The position numbers were made by a program, and so were the translations under genes. The notes under the pieces are model-generated. The model was not told the DNA's origin. It saw only the letters and a list, made by a program, of their open reading frames with translations, and searched no databases. Below are positions 1 through 12,520 of a stretch of DNA of 36,036 bases, one piece after another. Source of the DNA: an uncultured Oscillospiraceae bacterium (lineage in GTDB: Bacteria > Bacillota > Clostridia > Oscillospirales > Oscillospiraceae). The stretch covers positions 1 to 36,036 of the forward strand of contig CANRNF010000025.1 in NCBI GenBank assembly GCA_947631865.1, written 5' to 3'. Position 1 is the first letter of the stretch, and each line of letters opens with the position of its first letter.

Positions 1-185
1 GAGGACGACGATTTCACCCCCACCTTCGGCTCCGTGGAGAACAGCCGCTCCGACGACCGGGAGTTCGAGCGCTCCGGTTACAGCATCGACCAGATCGACG
101 AGAGCCAGCTGGAGCTGGACTTCGGCAGCGAGGACGGCACCCTGGACGACGATTATACTGAAGACGGAGAGGAGGACATCGACAT

Positions 186-189
<4 letters not shown>
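1..189 (+). CDS. rpoB: RNA polymerase beta subunit, C-terminal end (partial)
   Basis: An open frame runs in from the window edge and stops with TGA at 187-189. The 62 visible codons encode a very acidic tail (many Asp/Glu, ending EEDIDI) of the kind seen at the extreme C terminus of clostridial RpoB. The conserved RpoB core lies outside the window, so the call rests mainly on position: the stop codon overlaps the rpoC start in an ATGA junction, the standard rpoB-rpoC arrangement that implies translational coupling. Confidence 0.85.
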
Positions 190-3965
<3,776 letters not shown>

Positions 3966-3985
3966 ACACAAGCATACCAACTTCG

Positions 3986-4029
3986 CTCCATCCACTTCGC
4001 GTTCCGCGCGGAGTGGATGGGGTCATTTT
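3986..4029 (+). terminator. Hairpin downstream of rpoC, probable terminator
   Basis: CTCCATCCACT (3986-3996) pairs with AGTGGATGGGG (4012-4022) with one G-U pair, and the inner CGCG/CGCG can extend the stem. The tail is TCATTTT, so the U-tract is short. It probably ends or attenuates the rpoBC transcript before the acyltransferase genes. Confidence 0.65.
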
Positions 4030-4055
4030 GAGAGGAACTGAGGACAGAGCGGGCT

Positions 4056-5516
4056 ATGCTGTTCAACTCCTATATCTTTGTGCTCCTGTTTCTGCCTTTG
4101 ACGGTCGCAGGGTACTATCTTCTGAACAAACTGAAGACGAGCACAGCAGCCCACCTGTTCCTGCTGGGGATGAGCCTGTGGTTCTACGGGTACTTCAACG
4201 TCTCCTACTTGCCCATCATCCTGGCCAGCGTGGCGGTGAACTTCGGCCTGTACCGGGCCATGGGCGCGGCGGGGCAGGGGGCCGTGCGGAAGCTGGTCCT
4301 GGCCGCGGCGCTCCTGTTCAATTTAGGTATCCTGTTCTATTATAAATACTTCGATTTCTTCACGGAGAACGTGAACGCCCTATTCGGCAGCGACTGGCCC
4401 CTGCGGCGGCTCATCCTGCCCCTTGGTATCAGCTTCTTCACCTTCCAGCAGCTCTCCTTCGTCATCGACGCCTACCGGGGCCAGGTGGCGGACTACGGCT
4501 TTCTGGACTACGCCCTGTTCGTGACCTACTTTCCTCAGCTCATCGCCGGGCCCATCGTCACCCACGACGAGCTGGTGCCCCAGTTCCGGGACGAGAGCCG
4601 CCGCCGTATCGACTGGGACCGCTTCGCCGGGGGGCTCTATCTGTTCGCCATGGGCATGGCGAAAAAGGTCCTCATCGCGGACACCTTCGGCAACGCTGCC
4701 AACTGGGGCTTTGCCAACATCCCAGCCCTCAGCAGCGCCAGCGCCGTCCTGGTGTCCCTTAGCTATACAATTCAAATATACTTCGATTTCAGCGGCTACT
4801 GCGACATGGCCATCGGCATCGGGAAGATGATGAACATCGACCTGCCGCTGAACTTCGACTCCCCCTATAAGGCAAAGACCATCACGGAGTTCTGGGACCG
4901 GTGGCACATGACCCTGACCCGGTTCTTCACCCGGTACGTGTATATTCCCCTGGGCGGCAGCCGGAAGGGGGCGGGCCGGACCTACCTCAACATGATGGTG
5001 GTTTTCCTGGTGAGCGGCCTTTGGCACGGGGCCAACTGGACCTTCGTCCTGTGGGGCGCCCTGCACGGGGTCTTCTCCGTCGTCACAAGGCGTTTTAAGA
5101 AGTTCTTTGAAAAGCTCCCCGGCCCGGTGGGGTGGCTGGTCACCTTCATATTCGTGGACCTGGCCTGGGTACTGTTCCGGGCCGATTCCATCGCCGACGC
5201 GGGCCGGCTCATCGGCCGCATCTTCGCCTTTTCCGGGGGCGGCGTGGCCCGGGAGATCGTGGACTGCTTCGCCCTGCCTGAGCTTGAATTCGTCGTGGCC
5301 CACCTGCTGCGGGCGGAGACCACGGGCCTGTGGAGCTGTGTGCTGTGCGCGGTTTTCTTTGCCCTGGCGTTCTGGTTCCTGGGGCGGAAGAACGCCTATG
5401 AGCGGATGGAGAGGATGAAGCCCGGGCCGGTGAACGGGCTGGTCACGGCGGTGCTGCTGGTGTGGTGCGTGTACTCCTTCTCCGGCGTCAGCACGTTTCT
5501 GTACTTCAACTTCTGA
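4056..5516 (+). CDS. MBOAT-family membrane-bound O-acyltransferase (AlgI/DltB-like)
   Basis: A 486-residue multi-pass membrane protein that starts MLFNSYIFVLLFLPLT, typical of AlgI/PatA-type MBOAT proteins. Two family signatures are present: FWDRWHMTL (about residue 283) and LWHGANWTFVLWG (about residue 322), whose WHG histidine is the presumed catalytic residue. Family members move acyl groups, usually acetyl, from the cytosol to extracellular polysaccharide or wall polymers. The acceptor cannot be read from the sequence. The next gene, 12 nt downstream, is an SGNH-like protein, and such pairs commonly form export-and-transfer modules. The ribosome site is weak (GAGG about 13 nt upstream), but this start gives the expected N terminus. 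Its position between rpoC and rpsL is unusual. Confidence 0.93.
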   Translation: MLFNSYIFVLLFLPLTVAGYYLLNKLKTSTAAHLFLLGMSLWFYGYFNVSYLPIILASVAVNFGLYRAMGAAGQGAVRKLVLAAALLFNLGILFYYKYFDFFTENVNALFGSDWPLRRLILPLGISFFTFQQLSFVIDAYRGQVADYGFLDYALFVTYFPQLIAGPIVTHDELVPQFRDESRRRIDWDRFAGGLYLFAMGMAKKVLIADTFGNAANWGFANIPALSSASAVLVSLSYTIQIYFDFSGYCDMAIGIGKMMNIDLPLNFDSPYKAKTITEFWDRWHMTLTRFFTRYVYIPLGGSRKGAGRTYLNMMVVFLVSGLWHGANWTFVLWGALHGVFSVVTRRFKKFFEKLPGPVGWLVTFIFVDLAWVLFRADSIADAGRLIGRIFAFSGGGVAREIVDCFALPELEFVVAHLLRAETTGLWSCVLCAVFFALAFWFLGRKNAYERMERMKPGPVNGLVTAVLLVWCVYSFSGVSTFLYFNF

Positions 5517-5528
5517 GGGGGCGGAGCC

Positions 5529-6584
5529 ATGACGAGCAAAAAATGGATATGGCTGTGCCTGGGCGTGTTTTTGGCGCTGCTTGTTCTCCCCGCGGTCCTG
5601 ACGGCGGTGATCGACCCCTTTTTCCACTACCACGCGCCTTTGGAGGGCGTGAGCTATATCATCGACGACGAGCGGTACCAGAACGACGGCATCATGCGCC
5701 ACTTCGACTACGACGCAGTCATCACCGGCACGTCCATGACGGAGTACTTCAAGACCTCGGAATTCGACGAGCTGTTCGGCGTGAAGTCGGTGAAGGTGCC
5801 CTATTCCGGGGGCGGGTTCCTGGAGCAGACGAAAAACCTGGAGCGGGGCTTCGCCTCCCGGCCGGGGATACGGACGGTGATCCGCAGCATCGAGCCCCTG
5901 TCCATGGGCATGGGCAAGGACGAGCTCCAGACCGACGCCTATCCCGGCTATCTCTACGACGACGCGCTCTGTAACGACGTGAACTACCTCATGAACAAAG
6001 AGGTGCTGCTGGGCTACACCCTGGAGGATCTGGCCTGGACCCTCTACGGCTACGAGACCACCAGCTTCGACGAGTACGCCAACTGGTCCCGCATCCACAC
6101 CTTCAGCAAAGAGGCGGTCCTGGCCGGGTTCCAGCGGGCGGATGTGGCGGATGAGCCGGTAGTATTTTCCCAGGAGGAAAAGGAGAAGCTGGGGGGCAAC
6201 CTGGAGCAGAACATCGTGGCCCTGGCCCGGGCCCACCCGGAGACGGAGTTTTACTATTTCTTCGCCCCCTACAGCATCCTATGGTGGGACACCGCCATCC
6301 GGGAGGGGCGCTTCGGCTACGAGCTGGAGCGGATGGCCTTCGTGGCGGAGAAGCTTCTGGCCTGCGAAAACATCCGGCTGTTCTCCTTCAGCGACGACTA
6401 CGACCTGGTGACGGACCTGGACCGCTACCGGGACTACGCCCACTATGACGAGGACGCCAACTCCGCCATGCTCCGCTGGATGAAGGAAGGGGAATATGAG
6501 CTGACTTTGGACAATTACAAGGAGCGGCTGGAGGGGATGCGGGCCTTTTACGCCGCCTATGACTACGACAGCATCTATTCCTGA
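5529..6584 (+). CDS. SGNH/DltD-like partner protein of the MBOAT acyltransferase
   Basis: 351 residues with an N-terminal membrane anchor (about residues 6-27) followed by an extracytoplasmic domain. The motif TGTSMTEYF (about residue 60) resembles the serine block of SGNH-hydrolase-like proteins. DYAHYDEDANSAML near the C terminus resembles the late Asp-x-x-His block of DltD and AlgX-like proteins. These proteins act outside the cell with an MBOAT protein in O-acetylation or D-alanylation of surface polymers. The gene follows the MBOAT gene by 12 nt with a GGGGGCGGAG ribosome site, so the two are cotranscribed. The exact substrate is unknown. It could also be annotated simply as a hypothetical membrane protein. 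Confidence 0.75.
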   Translation: MTSKKWIWLCLGVFLALLVLPAVLTAVIDPFFHYHAPLEGVSYIIDDERYQNDGIMRHFDYDAVITGTSMTEYFKTSEFDELFGVKSVKVPYSGGGFLEQTKNLERGFASRPGIRTVIRSIEPLSMGMGKDELQTDAYPGYLYDDALCNDVNYLMNKEVLLGYTLEDLAWTLYGYETTSFDEYANWSRIHTFSKEAVLAGFQRADVADEPVVFSQEEKEKLGGNLEQNIVALARAHPETEFYYFFAPYSILWWDTAIREGRFGYELERMAFVAEKLLACENIRLFSFSDDYDLVTDLDRYRDYAHYDEDANSAMLRWMKEGEYELTLDNYKERLEGMRAFYAAYDYDSIYS

Positions 6585-6622
6585 CAATGGGCGTTTTTTG
6601 CCCGGAAACAGGAGATTTTTCC

Positions 6623-6651
6623 TTGACACGCCAGGGATTATCTGTTAAAAT
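6623..6651 (+). promoter_or_regulatory. Sigma-A promoter of the str operon (rpsL)
   Basis: TTGACA (6623-6628), a 17-bp spacer and TAAAAT (6646-6651) give a near-consensus promoter about 70 nt upstream of the rpsL start. Expression of the ribosomal operon is therefore independent of the acyltransferase pair upstream. Confidence 0.88.
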
Positions 6652-6719
6652 CCTATTTTGCGTGAAAGCGTGGATCTTCTGCGCCCAAAAACGTGATTTT
6701 TTGAAGAAAGGAGAAAGAA

Positions 6720-7133
6720 ATGCCTACTTTTAACCAGCTGGTCCGCAAGGGCAGACAGCAGGTGACCTACAAGTCCACCTCTCCCGCTATGCAGAAGGGC
6801 CTCAACACCCTGAAGAACCAGGAGACCGACCTGTCTTCCCCCCAGAAGCGCGGCGTCTGCACCGCTGTTCGTACTTCCACCCCTAAGAAGCCGAACTCCG
6901 CGCTGCGGAAGATCGCCCGTGTGCGTCTCACCAACGGCTACGAGGTGACGGCCTATATCCCCGGCATCGGCCACAACCTGCAGGAGCACTCTGTGGTGAT
7001 GATCCGCGGCGGCCGTGTGAAGGACCTGCCCGGCGTGCGTTACCACATCATCCGCGGCTCCCTGGATACCCAGGGCGTGGACGGCCGCCGTCAGGGCCGC
7101 TCCAAGTACGGCGCGAAGCGCCCCAAGAAGTAA
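6720..7133 (+). CDS. rpsL: 30S ribosomal protein S12
   Basis: S12 of 137 residues, full length. The decoding-site loops are intact: [11 protein letters not shown] and [13 protein letters not shown], with Lys at the positions where streptomycin-resistance substitutions arise, so the sequence is the sensitive wild type. The C terminus [11 protein letters not shown] is typical. AAAGGAG (6707-6713) precedes the ATG by 6 nt. It is the first gene of the str operon rpsL-rpsG-fusA, with tuf following from its own promoter. Confidence 0.99.
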   Translation: MPTFNQLVRKGRQQVTYKSTSPAMQKGLNTLKNQETDLSSPQKRGVCTAVRTSTPKKPNSALRKIARVRLTNGYEVTAYIPGIGHNLQEHSVVMIRGGRVKDLPGVRYHIIRGSLDTQGVDGRRQGRSKYGAKRPKK

Positions 7134-7152
7134 AGCAGATCCCCAACAGCGT

Positions 7153-7191
7153 CCCTGTTGGTTCCTATATAATATATAGGGAACGTCAGGG
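7153..7191 (+). promoter_or_regulatory. Long dyad in the rpsL-rpsG gap, possible S7 autoregulatory leader
   Basis: CCTATATA (7164-7171) and TATATAGG (7173-7180) form a perfect palindrome around one central base. Flanking GTTCC/GGGAAC and CCCTG/CAGGG (7153-7157 and 7187-7191) can extend the stem with small bulges. It lies in the 126-nt gap before rpsG, where E. coli carries its S7-binding translational operator. There is no T-tract, so it is not a classical terminator. The embedded TATAAT (7168-7173) has no -35 partner at 16-18 bp. Confidence 0.5.
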
Positions 7192-7259
7192 CGCAAACGG
7201 AAGTCGAAAGACACTTTCGAGTACCGGTGAATTCATTCTTATGAAGGAGGGAAGATAAA

Positions 7260-7730
7260 GTGCCCAGAAGAGGTAACGTTCCCAAAAGAGAGATCTTGCC
7301 GGATCCTGTTTATCATTCCGTTCTGGTGACGAAGCTCGTCAACCAGATCATGCTGGACGGCAAGAAGGGCGTCGCTCAGAAGGTCGTGTACTCCGCCTTT
7401 GATATCATCAAGGAGAAGACCGGAAAGGACCCCATGGAGGCCTACACCGAGGCCCTCAACAACATCATGCCCAGCCTGGAAGTGAAGGCCCGCCGCGTGG
7501 GCGGCGCCACCTACCAGGTACCCATCGAAGTGCGCCCCGCCCGGCGGCAGACCCTGGGTCTGCGCTGGCTCGTCGGCTACGCCCGCAAGCGCGGCGAGAA
7601 GACGATGAAAGAGCGCCTGGCCGGTGAGATCATGGACGCGTCCAACAACACCGGCAACGCCGTGAAAAAGCGCGAGGATACCCACAAGATGGCCGAGTCC
7701 AACAAGGCCTTCGCGCACTTCCGGTATTAA
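7260..7730 (+). CDS. rpsG: 30S ribosomal protein S7
   Basis: S7 of 156 residues, the standard length, beginning with a GTG codon ([10 protein letters not shown]). The GTG is supported by AAGGAGG at 7244-7250, nine nt upstream, and by the absence of any nearby in-frame ATG. The central region [17 protein letters not shown] and the C terminus with the conserved [15 protein letters not shown] are intact. S7 nucleates assembly of the 30S head by binding 16S rRNA and can repress its own operon in other bacteria. It is followed by fusA after 24 nt. Confidence 0.99.
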   Translation: MPRRGNVPKREILPDPVYHSVLVTKLVNQIMLDGKKGVAQKVVYSAFDIIKEKTGKDPMEAYTEALNNIMPSLEVKARRVGGATYQVPIEVRPARRQTLGLRWLVGYARKRGEKTMKERLAGEIMDASNNTGNAVKKREDTHKMAESNKAFAHFRY

Positions 7731-7754
7731 TTTTCCCAGAAGGACTTTGAACGC

Positions 7755-9830
7755 ATGCCGAGAGAGTATTCCCTTGAAAAAACCCGAAATATCGGCATAA
7801 TGGCCCACATCGACGCCGGCAAGACCACCACCACCGAGCGCATCCTGTTCTACACCGGCGTCAACTACAAGCTTGGCGAGGTCCATGAGGGCAACGCCAC
7901 CATGGACTGGATGGTCCAGGAGCAGGAGCGGGGCATCACCATCACCAGCGCCGCCACCACCTGCCACTGGCGCGATCACCGCATCAACATCATCGACACT
8001 CCGGGCCACGTGGACTTTACGGTGGAGGTGGAGCGCTCCCTGCGCGTGCTGGACGGTTCTGTGACCGTGCTGTGCGCCAAGGGCGGCGTGGAGCCCCAGA
8101 CCGAGACCGTGTGGCGCCAGGCCGATAACTACAACGTCCCCCGTCTCATCTATATCAACAAGATGGACATCATGGGCGCCGACTTCTACAACGTGGTGGA
8201 CATGGTGAAGGAACGGCTCAAATGCAACGCCGTGCCCATCCAGCTCCCCATCGGCAAGGAGGCCGACTTCCGCGGTATCATCGATCTTGTTGAGATGAAG
8301 GCGGACGTGTACTACGACGACCTGGGCAAGGACATGCATGTGGAGGACATCCCTGCCGACATGCTGGACCAGGCCAAGGAGTACCGGGAAAAGCTGATCG
8401 ACGCCGTCAGCATGTTCTCTGACGACATCGCCATGCTCTATCTGGAGGGGGAGGATATCCCCGCCGATATGATCCGTTCCGCCCTCCGGGAGGGCACCAT
8501 CAGCAACAAGCTGGTGTGCGTCACCTGCGGTACCAGCTACCGCAACAAGGGCGTACAGAAGCTTTTGGACGCCATCGTGGACTTCCTGCCCTCGCCCCTG
8601 GACGTGCCCCCTGTGAAGGGGACCGACCCCAGGACCGGCAAGGACGTGGAGCGCCCCGCCAGCGATGACGAGCCCTTCTCCGCGCTGGCCTTCAAGATCA
8701 TGGCCGACCCCCATGTGGGCAAGCTCACCTTCGCCCGTGTCTATTCCGGCACGGCCACGTCGGGCTCCACGGTCATGAACTCCACCAAGGGCAAGCGGGA
8801 GCGCCTGGCTCGTGTGCTGCTGATGCACGCCAACCACCGGCAGGAGCTGGACACCATCTATTCCGGCGACATCGTCGCCCTGGTGGGCCTGAAGAACACC
8901 ACCACCGGAGACACCCTCTCCGACGACAAGCACCAGATCGTGCTGGAATCCATGGAATTCCCCGAGCCGGTCATCCGGGTAGCCATCGAGCCCAAGACCA
9001 AGGCCGGCGAGGAAAAGCTCAACATCGCCTTGGCGAGACTGGCCGAAGAGGACCCCACCTTCAAGGCGTACACCGACGAGGAGACGGGCCAGACCATCAT
9101 CGCGGGCATGGGCGAGCTGCACCTGGAGATCATCGTGGACAGGCTGCTGCGTGAATTCCGCGTGGAGGCCAACGTGGGCAAGCCCCAGGTCTCCTACAAG
9201 GAGACCATCACCCGCCCGGCGACGGTGGATGTGCGCTACGCCCGCCAGACCGGCGGCAAGGGCCAGTTCGCCCAGGTCAAGCTGATGATCGAGCCCAACG
9301 AGTCCGGCAAGGGCTACGAGTTCGTGAACGCCGTCACCGGCGGCGCCATCCCCGGCGAGTTCATCCCTGCCATCGACCAGGGCATCCAGGGCGCTATGCT
9401 CTCGGGCACCGTGGCCGGTTACCCGGTTGTGGACGTGAAGGCCACCGTCCTGGACGGCCAGTTCCACGAGGTGGACTCCTCCGAGATGGCCTTCAAGATC
9501 TGCGGCAGCATGGCCTTCAAGGAGGCCTGCGAGAAAGCCGGGCCCACCCTGCTGGAGCCCATCATGAAAGTGGTAGTCACCACCCCCGAGGAGTATATGG
9601 GCGACGTCATCGGCGACATCAACGCCCGCCGGGGACAGGTCCAGGGCCAGGAGTTCCGCAACGGCGCCGTCATCATCGAGTGCAATGTGCCCCTGTCCAG
9701 TATGTTCGGCTACGCCACGGACCTGCGCAGCAGGACCCAGGGCCGCGCCAACTACTCCATGGAACCCAGCCACTATATCGAGCTGCCCCAGGGCCTGCGG
9801 GAAAAACTGGTGGGAGCTCGCAGTAAGTGA
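7755..9830 (+). CDS. fusA: Translation elongation factor G
   Basis: The translocation GTPase EF-G, 691 residues and full length. G-domain motifs are present: [13 protein letters not shown] (P-loop, residues about 17-29), DTPGHVDF and NKMD. Domain IV with GGKGQFAQV and the C-terminal [17 protein letters not shown] are also intact. It is the third gene of the str operon, with the conventional order rpsL-rpsG-fusA. An AGAAGGA ribosome site precedes the ATG. No sign of a second, divergent EF-G copy is seen here. Confidence 0.99.
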   Translation: MPREYSLEKTRNIGIMAHIDAGKTTTTERILFYTGVNYKLGEVHEGNATMDWMVQEQERGITITSAATTCHWRDHRINIIDTPGHVDFTVEVERSLRVLDGSVTVLCAKGGVEPQTETVWRQADNYNVPRLIYINKMDIMGADFYNVVDMVKERLKCNAVPIQLPIGKEADFRGIIDLVEMKADVYYDDLGKDMHVEDIPADMLDQAKEYREKLIDAVSMFSDDIAMLYLEGEDIPADMIRSALREGTISNKLVCVTCGTSYRNKGVQKLLDAIVDFLPSPLDVPPVKGTDPRTGKDVERPASDDEPFSALAFKIMADPHVGKLTFARVYSGTATSGSTVMNSTKGKRERLARVLLMHANHRQELDTIYSGDIVALVGLKNTTTGDTLSDDKHQIVLESMEFPEPVIRVAIEPKTKAGEEKLNIALARLAEEDPTFKAYTDEETGQTIIAGMGELHLEIIVDRLLREFRVEANVGKPQVSYKETITRPATVDVRYARQTGGKGQFAQVKLMIEPNESGKGYEFVNAVTGGAIPGEFIPAIDQGIQGAMLSGTVAGYPVVDVKATVLDGQFHEVDSSEMAFKICGSMAFKEACEKAGPTLLEPIMKVVVTTPEEYMGDVIGDINARRGQVQGQEFRNGAVIIECNVPLSSMFGYATDLRSRTQGRANYSMEPSHYIELPQGLREKLVGARSK

Positions 9831-9838
9831 AAAACTTA

Positions 9839-9867
9839 TTGCAAAATATCCCTGCATATTGTATAAT
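9839..9867 (+). promoter_or_regulatory. Promoter of tuf
   Basis: TTGCAA (9839-9844), a 17-bp spacer and a perfect TATAAT (9862-9867) lie in the 90-nt fusA-tuf gap. This gives EF-Tu its own promoter, as expected for the most abundant cell protein. The start codon is preceded by TTAGGAGGACA. Confidence 0.85.
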
Positions 9868-9920
9868 CTCAATCGCGAGTTAAGGATCTTATTTTTTCTA
9901 CTATTTAGGAGGACAATGCA

Positions 9921-11126
9921 ATGGCAAAGCAAATGTTCAACCGCACCAAGCCCCATGTGAACATCGGCACCATCGGCCACATCGACCACGGCAAGACCAC
10001 CCTGACGGCGGCCATCACCAAGGTCCTGAACATGGCTGACCCCACCGCTGCCGAATATACCGCTTACGATCAGATCGACAAGGCCCCCGAAGAGAAGGCC
10101 CGCGGCATCACGATCAACACCGCGCACGTCGAGTATCAGACCGAGGCCCGTCACTATGCCCACGTGGACTGCCCGGGCCACGCCGACTATATCAAGAACA
10201 TGATCACCGGCGCTGCGCAGATGGACGGCGCTATCCTGGTCATCGCCGCCTCCGACGGCCCCATGGCTCAGACCCGTGAGCACCTGCTGCTGGCCCGCCA
10301 GGTGAACGTGCCCTACGTGCTGGTGTTCCTGAACAAGTGCGACCAGGTGGACGACCCCGAGCTGCTGGAGCTGGTCGAGATGGAAGTCCGCGAGCTGCTC
10401 AACGAGTACGGCTTCCCCGGCGACGACACCCCCATCATCAAGGGCTCCGCTCTGGAGTGCCTGGTGAGCACCGAGACCGATCCTCACGCCCCCGTGTATG
10501 ACTGCATCTGGGAGCTGATGAACGCTGTCGACACCTGGATCAAGACCCCCGAGCGCGCCGCCGATAAGCCCTTCCTGATGCCCATCGAGGACGTGTTCAC
10601 CATCTCCGGCCGCGGCACCGTCGTTACCGGCCGTGTGGAGCGTGGTCAGGTCAAGGTCGGCGACAAGGTGGAGATCGTCGGTATCCGCGAGACCCAGGAG
10701 ACCGTCGTGACCGGCACCGAGATGTTCCACAAGACCCTGGAGTACGCCGAGGCCGGCGACAACGTGGGCTGCCTGCTGCGCGGCATCGACAAGAAGGCCG
10801 TCGTCCGCGGTCAGGTGCTGGCTGCTCCCAAGAGCATCCATCCCCACACCAAGTTCGTGGGCCAGGTCTACGTCCTGTCGAAGGACGAAGGCGGCCGTCA
10901 CACCCCGTTCTTCAACAACTATCGTCCTCAGTTCTACTTCCGTACCACCGACGTGACCGGCGTCATCTCCCTGCCTGACGGCGTCGAGATGTGCATGCCC
11001 GGCGATAACGTGGACATGAACGTGGAGCTGATCACCCCCATCGCCATCGAGGTGGGCCTGCGCTTCGCTATCCGCGAGGGCGGCCGTACCGTTGGCTCCG
11101 GCGTGGTCATCGAGGTCAAGGAGTAA
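9921..11126 (+). CDS. tuf: Translation elongation factor Tu
   Basis: EF-Tu of 401 residues. The P-loop GHIDHGKTT, switch [26 protein letters not shown] and NKCD are present, followed by domains 2 and 3 ending [10 protein letters not shown]. The P-loop has Ile in place of the commoner Val (GHVDHGKTT), a conservative change. EF-Tu carries aminoacyl-tRNA to the ribosome. It is transcribed from its own promoter at 9839-9867 in addition to read-through from the str operon, and is closed by the terminator at 11135-11181. Confidence 0.99.
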   Translation: MAKQMFNRTKPHVNIGTIGHIDHGKTTLTAAITKVLNMADPTAAEYTAYDQIDKAPEEKARGITINTAHVEYQTEARHYAHVDCPGHADYIKNMITGAAQMDGAILVIAASDGPMAQTREHLLLARQVNVPYVLVFLNKCDQVDDPELLELVEMEVRELLNEYGFPGDDTPIIKGSALECLVSTETDPHAPVYDCIWELMNAVDTWIKTPERAADKPFLMPIEDVFTISGRGTVVTGRVERGQVKVGDKVEIVGIRETQETVVTGTEMFHKTLEYAEAGDNVGCLLRGIDKKAVVRGQVLAAPKSIHPHTKFVGQVYVLSKDEGGRHTPFFNNYRPQFYFRTTDVTGVISLPDGVEMCMPGDNVDMNVELITPIAIEVGLRFAIREGGRTVGSGVVIEVKE

Positions 11127-11134
11127 AAACTTCA

Positions 11135-11181
11135 AGCAAAAGTTCCCTCGGCGTAAGCCGGGGGAACTTTTGCTTTCATTT
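11135..11181. terminator. Strong bidirectional terminator between tuf and the DUF4830 gene
   Basis: AGCAAAAGTTCCCTCGGC (11135-11152) pairs with 11157-11174 over 18 bp with a single G-U and a GTAA loop. A T-rich tail (TTCATTTT) follows on the plus strand and a T-rich run (from GTAAAAAC) on the minus strand. It separates two convergent genes and can serve both. Confidence 0.92.
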
Positions 11182-11625
11182 TAACCCTATCATGAAGCCG
11201 TTCAGGTTGGTGGAGTGGACATCGCCGCCGATGACCTGGTTTTTGAATATGTACAGGTCTGCGATGACGGTCTGGTCCGGGTCCGGGTAGTTGGTGACTG
11301 TGTAGCTGTAGAGGGTGCAGGTCCGGCCGGCGAATTTGCTGAGGTCCCAGCCCTGCTGCTTTTGCAGCTCGTTGTAGGTCTCGTACACCGGGGAGAACCG
11401 CTCCGGGATGAGGATCTCCTGGACCTGCTCCGTGGCCCCGTCCGCCTCCCAGCCGCACTCGGCCAGGTAGGCGACGCGCTTTTCCGTGGTGGAGGCACGG
11501 TCCTTGGCCAGGATCTTCACGCCCCCGGCGGCGCTGCCCACCGTCAGCAGGATGGCCAGCAGCACCAGCGCGCCGAGCACCACCAAAAAGGTCCTTGTCT
11601 TTGGTTGGATGTTTATTCGTTTCAT
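11176..11625 (-). CDS. DUF4830-domain membrane-anchored protein
   Basis: A 149-residue protein read on the minus strand from ATG at 11625. It has one N-terminal hydrophobic segment (about residues 12-33) and a small extracytoplasmic domain. Family features are the CGWE block, ILIPERFSPVYETYNELQK, and the C-terminal IGGDVHSTNLNGFM, which match DUF4830, a clostridial family of unknown function. The frame stays open 62 codons further upstream, but that extension would overlap the pseudouridine synthase gene. Starting at MKRINIQPK leaves a good signal anchor and a GGGAGG ribosome site 13 nt away. It is convergent with tuf and divergent from the next gene with only 34 nt between the starts. Confidence 0.8.
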   Translation of the reverse strand: MKRINIQPKTRTFLVVLGALVLLAILLTVGSAAGGVKILAKDRASTTEKRVAYLAECGWEADGATEQVQEILIPERFSPVYETYNELQKQQGWDLSKFAGRTCTLYSYTVTNYPDPDQTVIADLYIFKNQVIGGDVHSTNLNGFMIGLK

Positions 11626-11659
11626 GGTACAGCATATTCCTCCCAAAGGAGTTCTATGA

Positions 11660-12370
11660 ATGGAGCAGGAGAGACTTGACAAGATATTGGCCGGCTCAGG
11701 CCACTTCACCCGCTCGGAGGCCAAAAGCCTCATCCTGGCCGGGTCCGTCACTGTGGACGGGGCGGTGGTCCGCCGACCGGAGACGAAGGTGAGCCGCTCC
11801 TCCGCCATCACGGCCGGAGGAAAGCAGATCGATGGGGCGGAATTCGTCTACTATATGCTCAATAAACCCGCGGGGACCATATGCGCCACCGAGGACGGAG
11901 CGTATCCCGCGGTCACCTCACTGCTGCCCCGGCACCTGCAGAAGCGGGGCCTCTTTCCCGTGGGACGGCTGGACGCGGACGTGACCGGTCTCGTCATTTT
12001 GACGGACGACGGCGTCTTCGCCCACCGGGTCACCGCGCCCCGGTCGGAGATCAAAAAGGTATACGAGATAGAGACAGACCTGCCCATGGACGGGGCCGAC
12101 GGGGACAGGCTGGCGGCGGGGGTGACCATGCCCGACGGCACGGCCTACCGTCCCGCCGGGCTTTCCATCGATCCGGCGGACCCCAGGCGGGGGGCGGTGA
12201 CCGTCACGGAGGGGAAATTCCACGAGGTGAAGAACCTCATTTCCGCCTGCGGAAAGCGCGTCGTCGCCATGAAAAGGGTGTCCATCGGGGGCATACAACT
12301 TGATGAAAATCTGCGGACTGGTATGGTCCGAAAATTGGAAAAAGAGGAAGCGCTCGCCATTTTTCTATAA
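11660..12370 (+). CDS. RsuA/RluB-family 16S rRNA pseudouridine synthase
   Basis: 236 residues, normal for the RsuA group. An N-terminal S4 RNA-binding domain (residues 1-60, with ERLDKILAGSG) is followed by the synthase domain. The catalytic aspartate is in GRLDADVTGLVILTDDG (about residues 107-123). The conserved LNKPAG and the C-terminal EGKFHEVKNL motif are intact. Such enzymes isomerise a single uridine in 16S or 23S rRNA, and the RsuA-type core suggests U516 of 16S. The start is decided by AAAGGAG (11645-11651), 8 nt upstream; the overlapping ATG at 11656 runs into a stop after seven codons. Confidence 0.92.
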   Translation: MEQERLDKILAGSGHFTRSEAKSLILAGSVTVDGAVVRRPETKVSRSSAITAGGKQIDGAEFVYYMLNKPAGTICATEDGAYPAVTSLLPRHLQKRGLFPVGRLDADVTGLVILTDDGVFAHRVTAPRSEIKKVYEIETDLPMDGADGDRLAAGVTMPDGTAYRPAGLSIDPADPRRGAVTVTEGKFHEVKNLISACGKRVVAMKRVSIGGIQLDENLRTGMVRKLEKEEALAIFL

Positions 12371-12460
12371 GTGGTGCTAATATAAAGGCTTATTTTTGTG
12401 CAAATCGGCGGAAAGAAACGAAACAAAATAAAAAGTTTACAAATTTTTAGCTGGTTTCTA

Positions 12461-12489
12461 TTGCAAAATGACGATGTTTGATTTACAAT
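12461..12489 (+). promoter_or_regulatory. Promoter of the PucR-like regulator and ftsEX cluster
   Basis: TTGCAA (12461-12466), a 17-bp spacer and TACAAT (12484-12489) lie in an AT-rich 150-nt gap (12371-12520), 32 nt upstream of the next start codon. The rest of the gap holds A/T-rich sequence and no convincing terminator hairpin. Confidence 0.78.
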
Positions 12490-12520
12490 AATCGCATGTA
12501 TTTTGTGGGGGTAGGATACT

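Noticed and set aside
7168-7173. TATAAT as a promoter for rpsG
   Set aside because: No -35-like hexamer lies 16-18 bp upstream and there is no TG extension; the box is part of a palindrome.
7239-11135. A 1298-codon open frame on the minus strand
   Set aside because: It lies antisense to rpsG, fusA and tuf, is rich in His, Gly, Val, Leu and Asp as expected for a GC-biased shadow frame, and has no recognisable domain. The same applies to the long minus frames at 1236-3995, 25104-28769 and 18875-21142.
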